Below are positions 54,045 through 62,213 of a DNA stretch of 64,000 bases, in pieces. The position numbers and the translations under genes are program-made. Under the pieces are notes generated by a model. That model did not search any database, was not told where the DNA came from, and saw only the letters and a program-made list of their open reading frames with translations. The first letter of the stretch is position 1; every line of letters starts with the position of its first letter. Source of the DNA: Allobosea sp. AAP35 (lineage in GTDB: Bacteria > Pseudomonadota > Alphaproteobacteria > Rhizobiales > Beijerinckiaceae). The stretch covers positions 27,181 to 91,180 of the forward strand of contig NZ_LJHQ01000070.1 in the NCBI RefSeq assembly GCF_001295925.1. The letters are read 5' to 3'.

Positions 54045-55424
54045 TCAGGCCGCCAGCAGACCCTCGCCCTTTGCCCAATTCAGCGTCTTGTTCAGCGCGC
54101 GCTCGTAGCGGTCGAACATTTCCTCGAGTTCGGCCTCGGTGATGATCATCGGCGGGCAGAACGCCACACGGTCGCCCATGGCGCGGACGATCAGCCCCTC
54201 TTCCAGGGCAAAGCTGACCGATTTGGGGCCGACGCCCTTCTTGCCCTCGAAGGAGCCACGGGTCAGCTTGTCCTGCACCAGTTCGACGGCACCGATGAGG
54301 CCGACACCGCGCGCCTCTCCGACCAGCGGGTGCTCGGCGAGCTTGTGCAGCCGCCGCAGGAAGGTCGGCGCCACGCTGCGGACATGCTCGACGATTTTAT
54401 CGCGCTGGTAGATCTCCAGCGTCTTGACGGCGATGGCGCAGCCAACGGGATGGCCGGCATAGGTGTTGCCATGGCCGAACGTGCCGATCTTGCGGCTCTG
54501 GTCGACGAGAACCTCATAGACGCGCTCGTTCATCATCACCGCGCTCAGCGGGAAATACGCCGAGGTGATCTGCTTGGCGCAGGAAATGGTGTCGGCGTTC
54601 AAACCGTAGGTCGTCGTGCCGAACATCTCGCCGGTGCGGCCGAAGCCGGTGATGACCTCGTCGGCGATGAACAGGATGTCGTACTTTGCCAGGATCACGT
54701 TGATCTTCTCGAAATAGCCGTCCGGCGGGGTGATCGCGCCGCCCGCGCCCATCACCGGCTCGGCGATGAAGGCGGCGACCGTGTCGGGCCCCTCGCGCAG
54801 GATCATCTCCTCGAGCTCGGCGGCGAGCCGCGACGAGAAGTCCAGCTCGGTCTCGCCGGGTTCGGAGAAGCGGTAGTGATGCGCGCAGGAAGTATGCAGG
54901 ATGCCCGGCAGCGGCAGATCGAAATCGATGTGGTTGTTGGGCAGGCCGGTCAGCGAGGCCGAGGCGACAGTGACGCCATGATAGCCCTTCAGCCGCGAGA
55001 TGATCTTCTTCTTCTGCGGCCGGCCGAGCGCATTGTTCATGTACCAGACCATCTTGACCTGGGTGTCGTTGGCATCCGAGCCCGAGGCGCCATAAAACAC
55101 CTTCGAGATCGGGACCGGCGCGATCTCCTTCAGCTTCTCGGCCAGCTCGATCGCCGGGTCGTTGCTGCGCCCGCCGAAGATATGGGTGAAGGGCAGCTTC
55201 TTCATCTGCTCGTAGGCGGTCTCGATCAGCTCCTGGTTGGAGAAGCCGAGCGCCGTGCACCACAGCCCCGCCATGCCCTCGATATAGTCCTTGCCGCTCG
55301 AATCCGTGACGAAGACGCCCTTGCCGCTCTCGATCACGAGCGGGCCGACCTGGCGATGGGTCGCCAGGTTCGTATAGGGATGGACGAGGGTCTCGATGTC
55401 GCGAACGGCGAGGTTGGACAGCAT
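54045..55424 (-). CDS. Class III aminotransferase (omega-amino acid/putrescine-pyruvate type)
   Basis: A 459-residue PLP enzyme. The cofactor lysine is in SCAKQITSAYFPLSAVMM, with the preceding LFIADEVITGFGRTG and the GASGSDANDTQVKM phosphate-binding region. The start LSNLAVRDIETLVHPYTNL resembles the putrescine/beta-alanine-pyruvate group. It transfers an amino group from a terminal amine to pyruvate. The ATG at 55424 follows AGGGAA. The upstream 224 bp has no recognisable feature. Confidence 0.9.
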   Translation of the reverse strand: MLSNLAVRDIETLVHPYTNLATHRQVGPLVIESGKGVFVTDSSGKDYIEGMAGLWCTALGFSNQELIETAYEQMKKLPFTHIFGGRSNDPAIELAEKLKEIAPVPISKVFYGASGSDANDTQVKMVWYMNNALGRPQKKKIISRLKGYHGVTVASASLTGLPNNHIDFDLPLPGILHTSCAHHYRFSEPGETELDFSSRLAAELEEMILREGPDTVAAFIAEPVMGAGGAITPPDGYFEKINVILAKYDILFIADEVITGFGRTGEMFGTTTYGLNADTISCAKQITSAYFPLSAVMMNERVYEVLVDQSRKIGTFGHGNTYAGHPVGCAIAVKTLEIYQRDKIVEHVRSVAPTFLRRLHKLAEHPLVGEARGVGLIGAVELVQDKLTRGSFEGKKGVGPKSVSFALEEGLIVRAMGDRVAFCPPMIITEAELEEMFDRYERALNKTLNWAKGEGLLAA

Positions 55425-55648
55425 CGTGCGGTTCCCTGATCTGGCGTTGAATGTGACAACCATAACCCGGCCGCGACACAAAGGTTGAGCGATTTTCACG
55501 CGCATCGGCGCAGACTCTGCCGCAGGACTGCGCCGCCGTGCGAGATGGGATCGCTCCCCACCGACAACCATCGCCATGCTTGCCAGCCTCCCCGCGCCCC
55601 GCCATGGTCCGGCGGCTCAAACGCCGGAATGCCCGAGACGCGACGTGG

Positions 55649-56170
55649 ATGCCTGACGCGACCATGATCACCAGCCCGCCCCTACCGCTTCGCCAATGCG
55701 GCAGCTGCACCCTGTGCTGCAAGGTCTACGATGTCCCCCCCGTCGGGGCGACGGCCGGGAACTGGTGCCCCAACTGCGTGGCGGGCCGGGGCTGCAAGAT
55801 CTACGAGATCCGTCCGCAGCAATGCCGCGACTTTCTCTGCCTCTGGATGACGCAGGACTATCTTGGCCCCGAATGGAAGCCCGAAAAGGCGCGTTTTGTC
55901 CTGACGATGGATGCCGCGACGCGATGGCTCTTCGTGCAGGCCGACCCCGGCGCGGCGCAGGCCTGGCGCAAGGAGCCATACTTCACCCAGCTGAGACGCT
56001 GGTCGGCCGCCGGCAACCGGCCGGTCATCGTTTTTGTCAGGAAACACGCCACCGCGTTGACCAGCGAGGGCGAGGCTGTGCTCGGCGAGATCGCTGCCGA
56101 TGAACGGCTCGTGCTGCGCGACCTGGGCGGCGGCCGGCAGATTGTCGAGAAGCACCGTATCGGCGCCTGA
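55649..56170 (+). CDS. Cys-rich YkgJ-family-like protein
   Basis: A 173-residue protein. A cluster of cysteines in CGSCTLCCKVY, CPNCVAGRGCKIYEIRPQQC and FLCLW resembles the zinc/iron-binding YkgJ family. The remaining half is a small alpha/beta domain without known motifs. The start is uncertain (55649 or 55664). A metal-binding role is inferred; it is convergent with the MarR gene. Confidence 0.75.
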   Translation: MPDATMITSPPLPLRQCGSCTLCCKVYDVPPVGATAGNWCPNCVAGRGCKIYEIRPQQCRDFLCLWMTQDYLGPEWKPEKARFVLTMDAATRWLFVQADPGAAQAWRKEPYFTQLRRWSAAGNRPVIVFVRKHATALTSEGEAVLGEIAADERLVLRDLGGGRQIVEKHRIGA

Positions 56171-56196
56171 CGCAACCGGTCGGCACCGACCAGGAT

Positions 56197-56655
56197 TCAG
56201 GCCCCGTCGACGGCCCGCGCCAGATCGCGCCAGGCCAGCACCAGCCGGTCGAGTTCGGCGAGGTCCGTGGTCGGCAGCCTGCCCAGCGTTTGCGCCACGA
56301 ACTCCCGCTGCGCCTTGATTCCCGCTTCAGCCAGCCGGCGCCCTTCCGCCGTCAGATGCATCGCATAGGAGCGCCGGTCGCCGGCGATGGCCCGTCTCTC
56401 GACCAGCCCGGCCTGGACCAGCCGGTCGACCAGCCCCGAGACATTGCCCTTGGTGACGTAGAGCCGCTCGGCCAATTCGTTCTGGCTGATGCCCTCGCGC
56501 TCGGTCAGCGTCGAGAGCAGGTCGAATTGCGGGATCGAGAGGCCGAGCGCCCGGATGCGCGCCGTCATCTGCACCAGCATCCGTTGATGCAGCCGCATGA
56601 AGCGGAACCAGACACGATCCGGTTCAGTGGCCTCTGGACGCGAGGCAGTCGTCAT
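56197..56655 (-). CDS. MarR-family transcriptional regulator
   Basis: A 152-residue winged-helix regulator: helices ISQNELAERLYVTKGNVSGLV and wing ERRAIAGDRRSYAMHLT are typical. It is divergent from the DUF1499 gene and faces a repeat array (56699-56764), so control of itself and that gene is likely. The ligand is unknown. Confidence 0.88.
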   Translation of the reverse strand: MTTASRPEATEPDRVWFRFMRLHQRMLVQMTARIRALGLSIPQFDLLSTLTEREGISQNELAERLYVTKGNVSGLVDRLVQAGLVERRAIAGDRRSYAMHLTAEGRRLAEAGIKAQREFVAQTLGRLPTTDLAELDRLVLAWRDLARAVDGA

Positions 56656-56698
56656 ATCCGGCAAGGTTTTAAGGCCTCCATGGGGAAAGATCACGCCT

Positions 56699-56764
56699 AA
56701 ACCATCTTGCCCGCGCAAACCACCTTGCGAGGTGCAAACCATCGTGTCGGCGCAACCGTCTTGC
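56699..56764. repeat. Four degenerate CAAACCATCTTGC copies at about 18-bp spacing
   Basis: Copies begin near 56699, 56716, 56735 and 56752: aAACCATCTTGC, CAAACCACCTTGC, CAAACCATCGTG, CAACCGTCTTGC. Several hold the short dyad GCAA-N5/6-TTGC. The spacing of nearly two helical turns puts the sites on one face of the DNA, as for cooperative regulator binding, in the marR/DUF1499 divergent region. Confidence 0.5.
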
Positions 56765-56830
56765 AGTCTCGTGCGAGACGCCGCGGTCTCTTGCCTTGCC
56801 TTCGACGCGGCGCAGCGTCACCTATGGGTC

Positions 56831-57607
56831 ATGCATCGCCGTCTCGTCTTCGAGGAACCCGTCTCGCGCGCCGCGCTCTGGAGCCGGCGGCTGGCTTGGT
56901 TCGCATTGGCCGTGCTGGCGCTGGCGCTGCTGGCCTTCCGCACCGGCGAGCCGAGCGTCGAGGGCCTGGCGCCGGTCGCAGCGGCCTATCTCGTGGTGCT
57001 GCTGGCGCTGCTTTTGTCGCTGATGGCCTTCGCCCGGATCTGGCAGTCCGGCCATCGCGGCGTCGGCATGGCGGCGGGCGCCTTCCTGCTCTGCGTGCTG
57101 ATGCTCGGCCCGGCCGCTTACATCGGCGTCCGGCTGCTGACGCTTCCCGCCCTGGCAGATGTCTCGACCGACATCGACGACCCGCCCGCCTTCAGCCGCT
57201 CGCGCGCGGCACTCGATGCCCGTGCCGGCCGCGTGCCGCCCGATCTCGATATCGAGCGCCGCCGCCTGCAGCGCCGGGCCTATCCCAAGGCGGTCCCGAT
57301 CGTGCTCGAGGTTCCAGCCGATATCGCCTTCGACATCGCCCGCCGCGCCGCGCTCGCCCGGGGGTGGCAGGTGCTGGAGGCGATCCGGCCCGGCGGCCGC
57401 AGCGGCGCAGGCCGGATCGAGGCCGTGGCACGCTCGCGGGTCCTGCGCACGGCGGAGGATATCACCATCCGCATCCGCCCGCGCGCCGATGGCAGCCGCA
57501 TCGACATCCGCTCGGCCTCGCGCCTCGGCCCGCATGATCTCGGCGTCAATGCAGCGCGGATCGCCGCCTTCGCTGAGGAGGTCGAGCTGCTGATCGAGAC
57601 GCGCTGA
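56831..57607 (+). CDS. DUF1499 family membrane protein
   Basis: A 258-residue protein with three N-terminal membrane helices (residues about 15-120) and a C-terminal DUF1499 domain (DVSTDIDDPPAF, YPKAVPIVLEVPADIAF, DITIRIRPRADGSRIDIRS). Its function is unknown. The start at 56831 (MHRRLVFEEP) is chosen because upstream sequence carries the repeat array. Confidence 0.85.
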   Translation: MHRRLVFEEPVSRAALWSRRLAWFALAVLALALLAFRTGEPSVEGLAPVAAAYLVVLLALLLSLMAFARIWQSGHRGVGMAAGAFLLCVLMLGPAAYIGVRLLTLPALADVSTDIDDPPAFSRSRAALDARAGRVPPDLDIERRRLQRRAYPKAVPIVLEVPADIAFDIARRAALARGWQVLEAIRPGGRSGAGRIEAVARSRVLRTAEDITIRIRPRADGSRIDIRSASRLGPHDLGVNAARIAAFAEEVELLIETR

Positions 57608-57610
57608 GCC

Positions 57611-58525
57611 TCAGGCGAGCCGGTAGCGGCTCGTCAGCGAGGGCAGCACCTCGTCGCACTGGACGATGCCGTGCGCCACCAGATCCTCGATCTGGGCCAG
57701 CACCGAAAGCGCGGCCGCCCCATGCAGTGCCGGCGCCAGCCCCTGATAGATTGGCGGCACCATGTCGGCGATGCGTTCGTCGCCCGCCCGCAATCGGCTG
57801 AGAATCGCCGATTCGCGCTGCCGGCGATGCTGCACCAGCCCGCGCAGGAAGCGCTGCGGTTCGGTCACGGGCCCGCCATGGCCGGGCCAGTACAAGGCCT
57901 GCTCCATCCCGCGCAGGGTCTCGATCGACGCCATATAGGCCGCCATCGAACCATCGGGCGGCGCCACGATCGAGGTCGACCAGGCCATGACATGGTCGCC
58001 CGAGAACAGGGTTTGCTCCTCGGCGAGCGTGAAGGCGAGATGATTTGCCGTATGCCCGGGCGTCGCGACGGCCGTCAGCGACCAGCCGGGCCCGGTGATG
58101 GCGTCGCCATGACCCATCTCGCTGTCGGGGGCGTAGTCGCGGTCGGCCGCCGCGTCGAGCCGGTTGATCTCGCCCTCGGCGAGTTCGCGCGCCGCCCGGT
58201 GCGACCCGCAGCCGACCACGATCGCCCCCGTCGCCGCCTTCAGCGCCGGCACGGCGGGCGAATGGTCGCGATGGGTGTGCGTCACCACGATATGGCTCAC
58301 GGTTTCGCCCGCGACCGCCGCCAAAAGCCGCGCGACATGCGCCGGATCGTCGGGGCCGGGATCGATGATCGCGACCCGACCCTGCCCGACGATGTAGCTG
58401 CAGGTGCCGGTGAAGGTCATCGGTCCGCCATTGCCGGCGATGACGCGACGCACCAGCGGCGACAGCCGCGCCACCTCGCCCGGCGGGGTCGTGGCGCTGC
58501 GGTCGAACTCGATCTCGTCGCTCAT
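57611..58525 (-). CDS. Metallo-beta-lactamase-fold hydrolase (LACTB2-like)
   Basis: A 304-residue hydrolase. Zinc motifs: VTHTHRDHSPAV, ATPGHTANH, FSGDHVMAW and the late WPGHGGPV, with a C-terminal winged-helix-like tail (LSVLAQIEDLVAHGIVQ). LACTB2-like members are endoribonucleases or thioesterases. The ATG at 58525 begins MSDEIEF. Confidence 0.88.
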   Translation of the reverse strand: MSDEIEFDRSATTPPGEVARLSPLVRRVIAGNGGPMTFTGTCSYIVGQGRVAIIDPGPDDPAHVARLLAAVAGETVSHIVVTHTHRDHSPAVPALKAATGAIVVGCGSHRAARELAEGEINRLDAAADRDYAPDSEMGHGDAITGPGWSLTAVATPGHTANHLAFTLAEEQTLFSGDHVMAWSTSIVAPPDGSMAAYMASIETLRGMEQALYWPGHGGPVTEPQRFLRGLVQHRRQRESAILSRLRAGDERIADMVPPIYQGLAPALHGAAALSVLAQIEDLVAHGIVQCDEVLPSLTSRYRLA

Positions 58526-58649
58526 GGGGGATCCTGCACTGCGGATGGGCACCGCCGGGCGCCCGACGCCGCTTGTCGGGCTTTGCCGCATTTTCTATAG
58601 ACGGGAAAGATGGTCGCGCCGCGCGGCCTTGCGAACAGGACGATAAGCC

Positions 58650-59276
58650 ATGGCCGATCTACTTCCCCTCCAGGCCCCGACGCTGGCCGGCGCGGCCCTT
58701 CCGGCCATCGCGGCGCCCCGCACCCTCCTGCTGCGCAACATCGCGCTCGCGCTCGCCGGCAGCCTGCTGCTGATCCTCGCCGCCAAGGTCAAGGTGCCGT
58801 TCTTTCCGGTTCCGATGACCCTGCAAACGCTCGCCGTGCTCGGGCTCGGCGCGGCTTACGGCTCGCGGCTGGGGGCCGCGACGGTCGCGCTCTACATCGC
58901 CTACGGGCTTGCAGGCCTACCCGTCTTCACCAACACGCCGCCGGTCGCGGCCGGCCCGCTCTATCTCGTCGGTCCCACCGGCGGCTTCCTCCTCGGCTTC
59001 GTGGCGGCAGCAGCCCTTGCCGGCTGGGCGTCCGCGCGCGACGCCTCGCTGCAGCGCCTGGTCGGCGGGCTCGTCGCCGCCGAGGCGGTGATGATGGCTC
59101 TCGGCTTCGGCTGGCTGGCGCTGGGCGCCCAGATGGCGACAGGCGCGACCGGCATCGGCTTCGCCAAGGCCTTCGCCTATGGCGTCCAGCCCTTCATCCT
59201 GGGCGATCTGGTCAAGCTCGCGCTGGTCGCCTGCCTCGCCCGCGCCGGCTGGTCGCTGCTGCAGCGCCGCGGCTGA
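58650..59276 (+). CDS. bioY: Biotin transporter substrate-binding component BioY
   Basis: A 208-residue S-component of an ECF-type vitamin transporter with six membrane helices. KVKVPFFPVPMTLQTLAVL and GLAGLPVF...GPTGGFLLGF are the biotin-site signatures. No bioMN energising genes are adjacent, so it may work alone or with a shared module. A terminator follows its stop. Confidence 0.93.
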   Translation: MADLLPLQAPTLAGAALPAIAAPRTLLLRNIALALAGSLLLILAAKVKVPFFPVPMTLQTLAVLGLGAAYGSRLGAATVALYIAYGLAGLPVFTNTPPVAAGPLYLVGPTGGFLLGFVAAAALAGWASARDASLQRLVGGLVAAEAVMMALGFGWLALGAQMATGATGIGFAKAFAYGVQPFILGDLVKLALVACLARAGWSLLQRRG

Positions 59277-59296
59277 GCGCGAGCCAACCAAACATG

Positions 59297-59326
59297 AAAG
59301 GCCGGGGCTCGCGCCCCGGCCTTTTT
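59297..59326 (+). terminator. Rho-independent terminator after bioY
   Basis: AAAGGCCGGGGC-TCGC-GCCCCGGCCTTT followed by T's: a 12-bp perfect stem with a tetraloop, 20 bp after the bioY stop. Confidence 0.93.
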
Positions 59327-59380
59327 CATATCCCTCCGTATCGGCCCGCCACCTAGCGCGTGCTCATTTTTCTTGGAAGC

Positions 59381-59483
59381 GCGGGTCATCCCGGACGCAG
59401 CGAAGCGGAGATCCGGGATCCATTCCTGAACCTTAATCGGACGCGTTCCGGCAAGGGTACCGGTCAAGCCCGGGACGACGACG
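59381..59483. repeat. Dispersed repeat element (GGTCATCCCGGACGCAGCG type)
   Basis: The left part (59384-59425, GTCATCCCGGACGCAGCGAA...GGATCCATTCC) has the usual form of intergenic repeats in this order. The right arm (around 59463-59483, GTCAAGCCCGGGACGACG) is degenerate, so the hairpin is imperfect. It lies between the bioY terminator and a small lipoprotein gene. Confidence 0.55.
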
Positions 59484-59521
59484 CCGTGGTTCCTTGTAAA
59501 ATCAGCATGCTCTAGACCGGC

Positions 59522-59659
59522 TCAACCGTTGGGCGTCGATGTGCTGCAGGCCTTCTGCTCCGGGCCGGTGAAGAACGGGCCGAGATTGCCGCATTTGTCG
59601 CAGCCCGCAAGCAGGGTCGCGAGGCCGAGGATGCCGAGGAGGTGGAGAGCGCGCTTCAT
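59522..59659 (-). CDS. 45-residue small lipoprotein
   Basis: A short gene from the ATG at 59659 to a TGA at 59524-59522. The product begins MKRALHLLGILGLATLLAGC: a lipoprotein signal with lipobox LAGC. The mature peptide is about 26 residues with two further cysteines (DKCGN, KACSTS), which could form a disulfide. Its function is unknown. Confidence 0.75.
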   Translation of the reverse strand: MKRALHLLGILGLATLLAGCDKCGNLGPFFTGPEQKACSTSTPNG

Positions 59660-59793
59660 GATCGATTCCGCTGAGGATGTCGGGCGATCCTAGAGGCTGG
59701 ACAAACCGATGGCCACATCCTCGTGAGACACCGCCTTGCCCATGACCAAAGGGCAAGCCAGTATCGGCACCCAGCAAGCTGTGAGGCCGCGCC

Positions 59794-60462
59794 ATGATGA
59801 TACCGATGTTCGCAGCCGGGGTGACGGGACTCGCGGCGCTGGCGATCCTCCCGATGGCCGAGGCTGCCGCGCAGGACAAAACCGTGCCGGTCCGCTTCAA
59901 GCCCGGCGCAACCGCTGCCACGCTGAAGGGCGCCATCCGGGGCGACCGGGGCGTCAACCACACGGTGGAAACCGCCGCCGGACAGACCCTCCAGCTGCTG
60001 TTCCAGCCCTCCAACCGCTCCTGCTTCATGAATGTCTATGCCCCTGGCAACGCTGCCGAGGCGGCTCATATCGGCTCGGCCGCCGGCAACGAGTTCGGGC
60101 AGAGCGCGACGCAGGCCGGGACCTACCGGATGCAGGTTTATCTGATGCGCAACGCGGCGCGCCGCAACGAAAGCTGCCGCTACACCCTGTCGATCGAACT
60201 CACCGGCCGGCCCGGCGGCGCCAGTGCCGGCGTCTCCGACCGGATGCTGCGCGAGCGCTGCATCGGTGAGGCGGCACCGATGTACGGCGTGCCCGCGCGA
60301 CAGATCGCGCTCGCGCGTGCCGTCCAGCCGTCGTCCGAGGGCGGCTATCAGCTCGACGGCCGGGTCGACAAAGGCCGCGAGGGCATGAAGACGCTGCGCT
60401 GCCTGTTCACCGCGGACAAGCGCTTCGATCGTATCATGGCGATGACGCCCGACGGGCGCTGA
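59794..60462 (+). CDS. Secreted PliG-like protein (putative lysozyme inhibitor fold)
   Basis: A 222-residue exported protein with a Sec signal (residues 1-26, ending AEAAAQ). The domain at about 30-135 has the pattern RFKPGATAATLKGAIRG, AGQTLQLLFQPSNRSCFMNV and YRMQVYLMRNAARRNE, similar to periplasmic inhibitors of g-type lysozyme. A second C-terminal module (about 145-222, GVPARQIALARAV, DKGREGMKTLRCLF) is a small conserved domain of unknown role. Confidence 0.7.
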   Translation: MMIPMFAAGVTGLAALAILPMAEAAAQDKTVPVRFKPGATAATLKGAIRGDRGVNHTVETAAGQTLQLLFQPSNRSCFMNVYAPGNAAEAAHIGSAAGNEFGQSATQAGTYRMQVYLMRNAARRNESCRYTLSIELTGRPGGASAGVSDRMLRERCIGEAAPMYGVPARQIALARAVQPSSEGGYQLDGRVDKGREGMKTLRCLFTADKRFDRIMAMTPDGR

Positions 60463-60576
60463 CCGCTCGACGCGTGGCCGATGGCGACGAGGGGACCGCC
60501 ATTTGCCTGCCGCCCAAAGAAAAAGGCCCCGCAGGGCCCATTCCATCCGGCAACGATCATGTCTCGGGAAATCCAG

Positions 60577-60653
60577 TGGTCGGAGTGGCAGGATTTGAAC
60601 CTGCGACCCCCTCGTCCCGAACGAGGTGCTCTACCAGGCTGAGCCACACTCCG
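60577..60653 (-). tRNA. tRNA-Pro (anticodon CGG)
   Basis: A 77-nt cloverleaf with an encoded CCA. The acceptor stem CGGAGTG/CACTCCG, the D-arm GCTC...GAGC, the anticodon arm CCTCG-TTCGGGA-CGAGG (anticodon 60619-60617 = CGG) and the T-arm GCAGG-TTCAAAT-CCTGC all pair. Confidence 0.95.
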
Positions 60654-60870
60654 ATTGACTGGTGGCGCGCTTATATCCAGCGCCGGCCTCGCACGCAACA
60701 GGCGCTTTGCCTCGATGTGCCGAATTATCCCAGGCACCCGCGACAGCATAAAAGACATCCAGCATCCTCCCGGGCTCCGCACCCAACACAAAACTTCACA
60801 TCCTGTCCAAGCCGGCGACGATCTGGCAGGTTGCGAAAGGCATCGACGCGTTCTAGAAGGCGCGGCGCGT

Positions 60871-60945
60871 TGGGGCGTCGCCAAGCGGTAAGGCAGCGGT
60901 TTTTGGTACCGCCATTCGGAGGTTCGAATCCTCCCGCCCCAGCCA
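60871..60945 (+). tRNA. tRNA-Gln (anticodon TTG)
   Basis: A 75-nt cloverleaf with an encoded CCA: acceptor TGGGGCG/CGCCCCA, anticodon arm GCGGT-TTTTGGT-ACCGC with anticodon TTG at 60903-60905, T-arm GGAGG-TTCGAAT-CCTCC. The 217 bp between this gene and tRNA-Pro holds nothing recognisable. Confidence 0.95.
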
Positions 60946-61562
60946 GCCTATGCTAAGCCTCTGAAAAATCTGCAACGTCTGCTTCCGGGCTGTGCCGTGA
61001 GTGGGACGCTGCGCGAATCCCTGCGATATCGTTCCAAGCGGCGGTCAGCACGGCTCAGCCTGACGCGAAAGCGTCTCTGATGGGTCGCTTCCTGGTCCTG
61101 CCGGAGGACTAAAGTGTCCCAATTGCTTGAAGATGGATTGGCCCTGCCGGTCCTTAACCCATGAAACGCGGGCGAGGGTCGAAAGCCCTAGAGCGCGAGC
61201 TGTGCGGTGATGCACCCAACCCGAGCATCATCATGAGGCGCTCGATCTCGGACTATGCCCCGGCGATGACGGCGCTCTGTCCGAGGTTGACACCTCTCCG
61301 CAACTGGAGAGCCGAACCACACCTTTCGGTCACGTTGATGATGCCGGAGCATGGATCCTCCGGTTCGCCGGAACGCAAAGAATTCCCCTTCCACGCCTTG
61401 TCTGTGCCGCTGGTCGACGAGGTGCCACTCCCGGTCAGTCGCCCCATGAACATGGGCTGTCGCCGCAGGCCGCCACCGGCTAGGATGACGTTGGCCTTTA
61501 AAGACGTAGGCTAAGCTGCGGGTCGGCCGCACGCGCGCCGTGGCGGGGGAGTAAGGCGGCCC
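60946..61562. other. 617-bp region without a recognisable gene
   Basis: It lies between tRNA-Gln and the response regulator. A plus-strand frame at 61161-61514 is open but has no family resemblance or ribosome site. A short GNRA-type hairpin GACGC-GAAA-GCGTC is at 61062-61075. No integrase, tRNA fragment or direct repeat suggesting an integrated element was found. Confidence 0.5.
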
Positions 61563-62213
61563 ATGATCAAGGTGCTGCTTGTCGAGGATGACGCGCCGAC
61601 GCGCTGGCGCCTCCAGGACGCGCTGGGAGCGACCGGTGAATTTGCCGTCACCTCCGCCGCGACCATCATGGAAGCCCGGGCCTGCCTGATGGAAGTGGCG
61701 CCCCGTGTGCTGCTGACCGATATGCAACTCCCCGACGGCCACGGCCTCGACCTGATCAGGGAGACGCGGCAGCGCCATCCCGAGACGGAGATCATGGTGA
61801 TCTCGATCCTTGGCGACGAGGAGAGCGTCATCGCCGCGATCCGGCAGGGCGCCACCGGCTATCTCCTGAAGGACGCCTTCCCGACCGACATCGCGGCAAC
61901 GGTGCGCGATCTCGTCGCCGGCCATTCGCCAATCTCGGCTTCGATTGCGCGATTCATCGTGCGGCGCACGCAGGCGCAACCCGCCGCGGCTCCGGCCGCG
62001 CAAGGACTCAACACGGCGCGGCTGACGCCGCGCGAGATCGATATCCTCTGGGGCATCGCCAAGGGCTTCAGCTATGCCGACATCGCCGGCCATCTCGGTC
62101 TGTCGCGGCAGACGGTGCCGGGCCACATCAAAAACATCTACCGCAAGCTCGAGGTCAACACGCGCGGCGAAGCGGTGTTCGAGGCGCTGCAGCAGGGCCT
62201 GATCCGGCTGTGA
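61563..62213 (+). CDS. NarL/FixJ-family response regulator
   Basis: A 216-residue two-domain regulator. The receiver domain has the acidic pair in LLVEDD, phosphoacceptor D53 in LLTDMQLPDG and the conserved Lys in YLLKDAF. The LuxR-type output domain (residues about 148-216) reads LTPREIDILWGIAKGFSYAD, SRQTVPGHIKNIYRKL. The usual Val-Lys-Thr of the recognition helix is varied. The stop overlaps the start of the kinase gene (GTGA), so both form one operon. Confidence 0.93.
   Translation: MIKVLLVEDDAPTRWRLQDALGATGEFAVTSAATIMEARACLMEVAPRVLLTDMQLPDGHGLDLIRETRQRHPETEIMVISILGDEESVIAAIRQGATGYLLKDAFPTDIAATVRDLVAGHSPISASIARFIVRRTQAQPAAAPAAQGLNTARLTPREIDILWGIAKGFSYADIAGHLGLSRQTVPGHIKNIYRKLEVNTRGEAVFEALQQGLIRL

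Noticed and set aside
56699..56764. Possible CRISPR-like repeat array
   Set aside because: Copies are only 12-13 bp, degenerate and spaced 4-6 bp apart; no cas genes in the window.
61161..61514. 117-codon open frame between tRNA-Gln and the response regulator
   Set aside because: No ribosome site, no family pattern and atypical composition.
60577..61562. Possible genomic-island attachment at the tRNA genes
   Set aside because: No integrase, no duplicated tRNA 3' end and no compositional break were seen.
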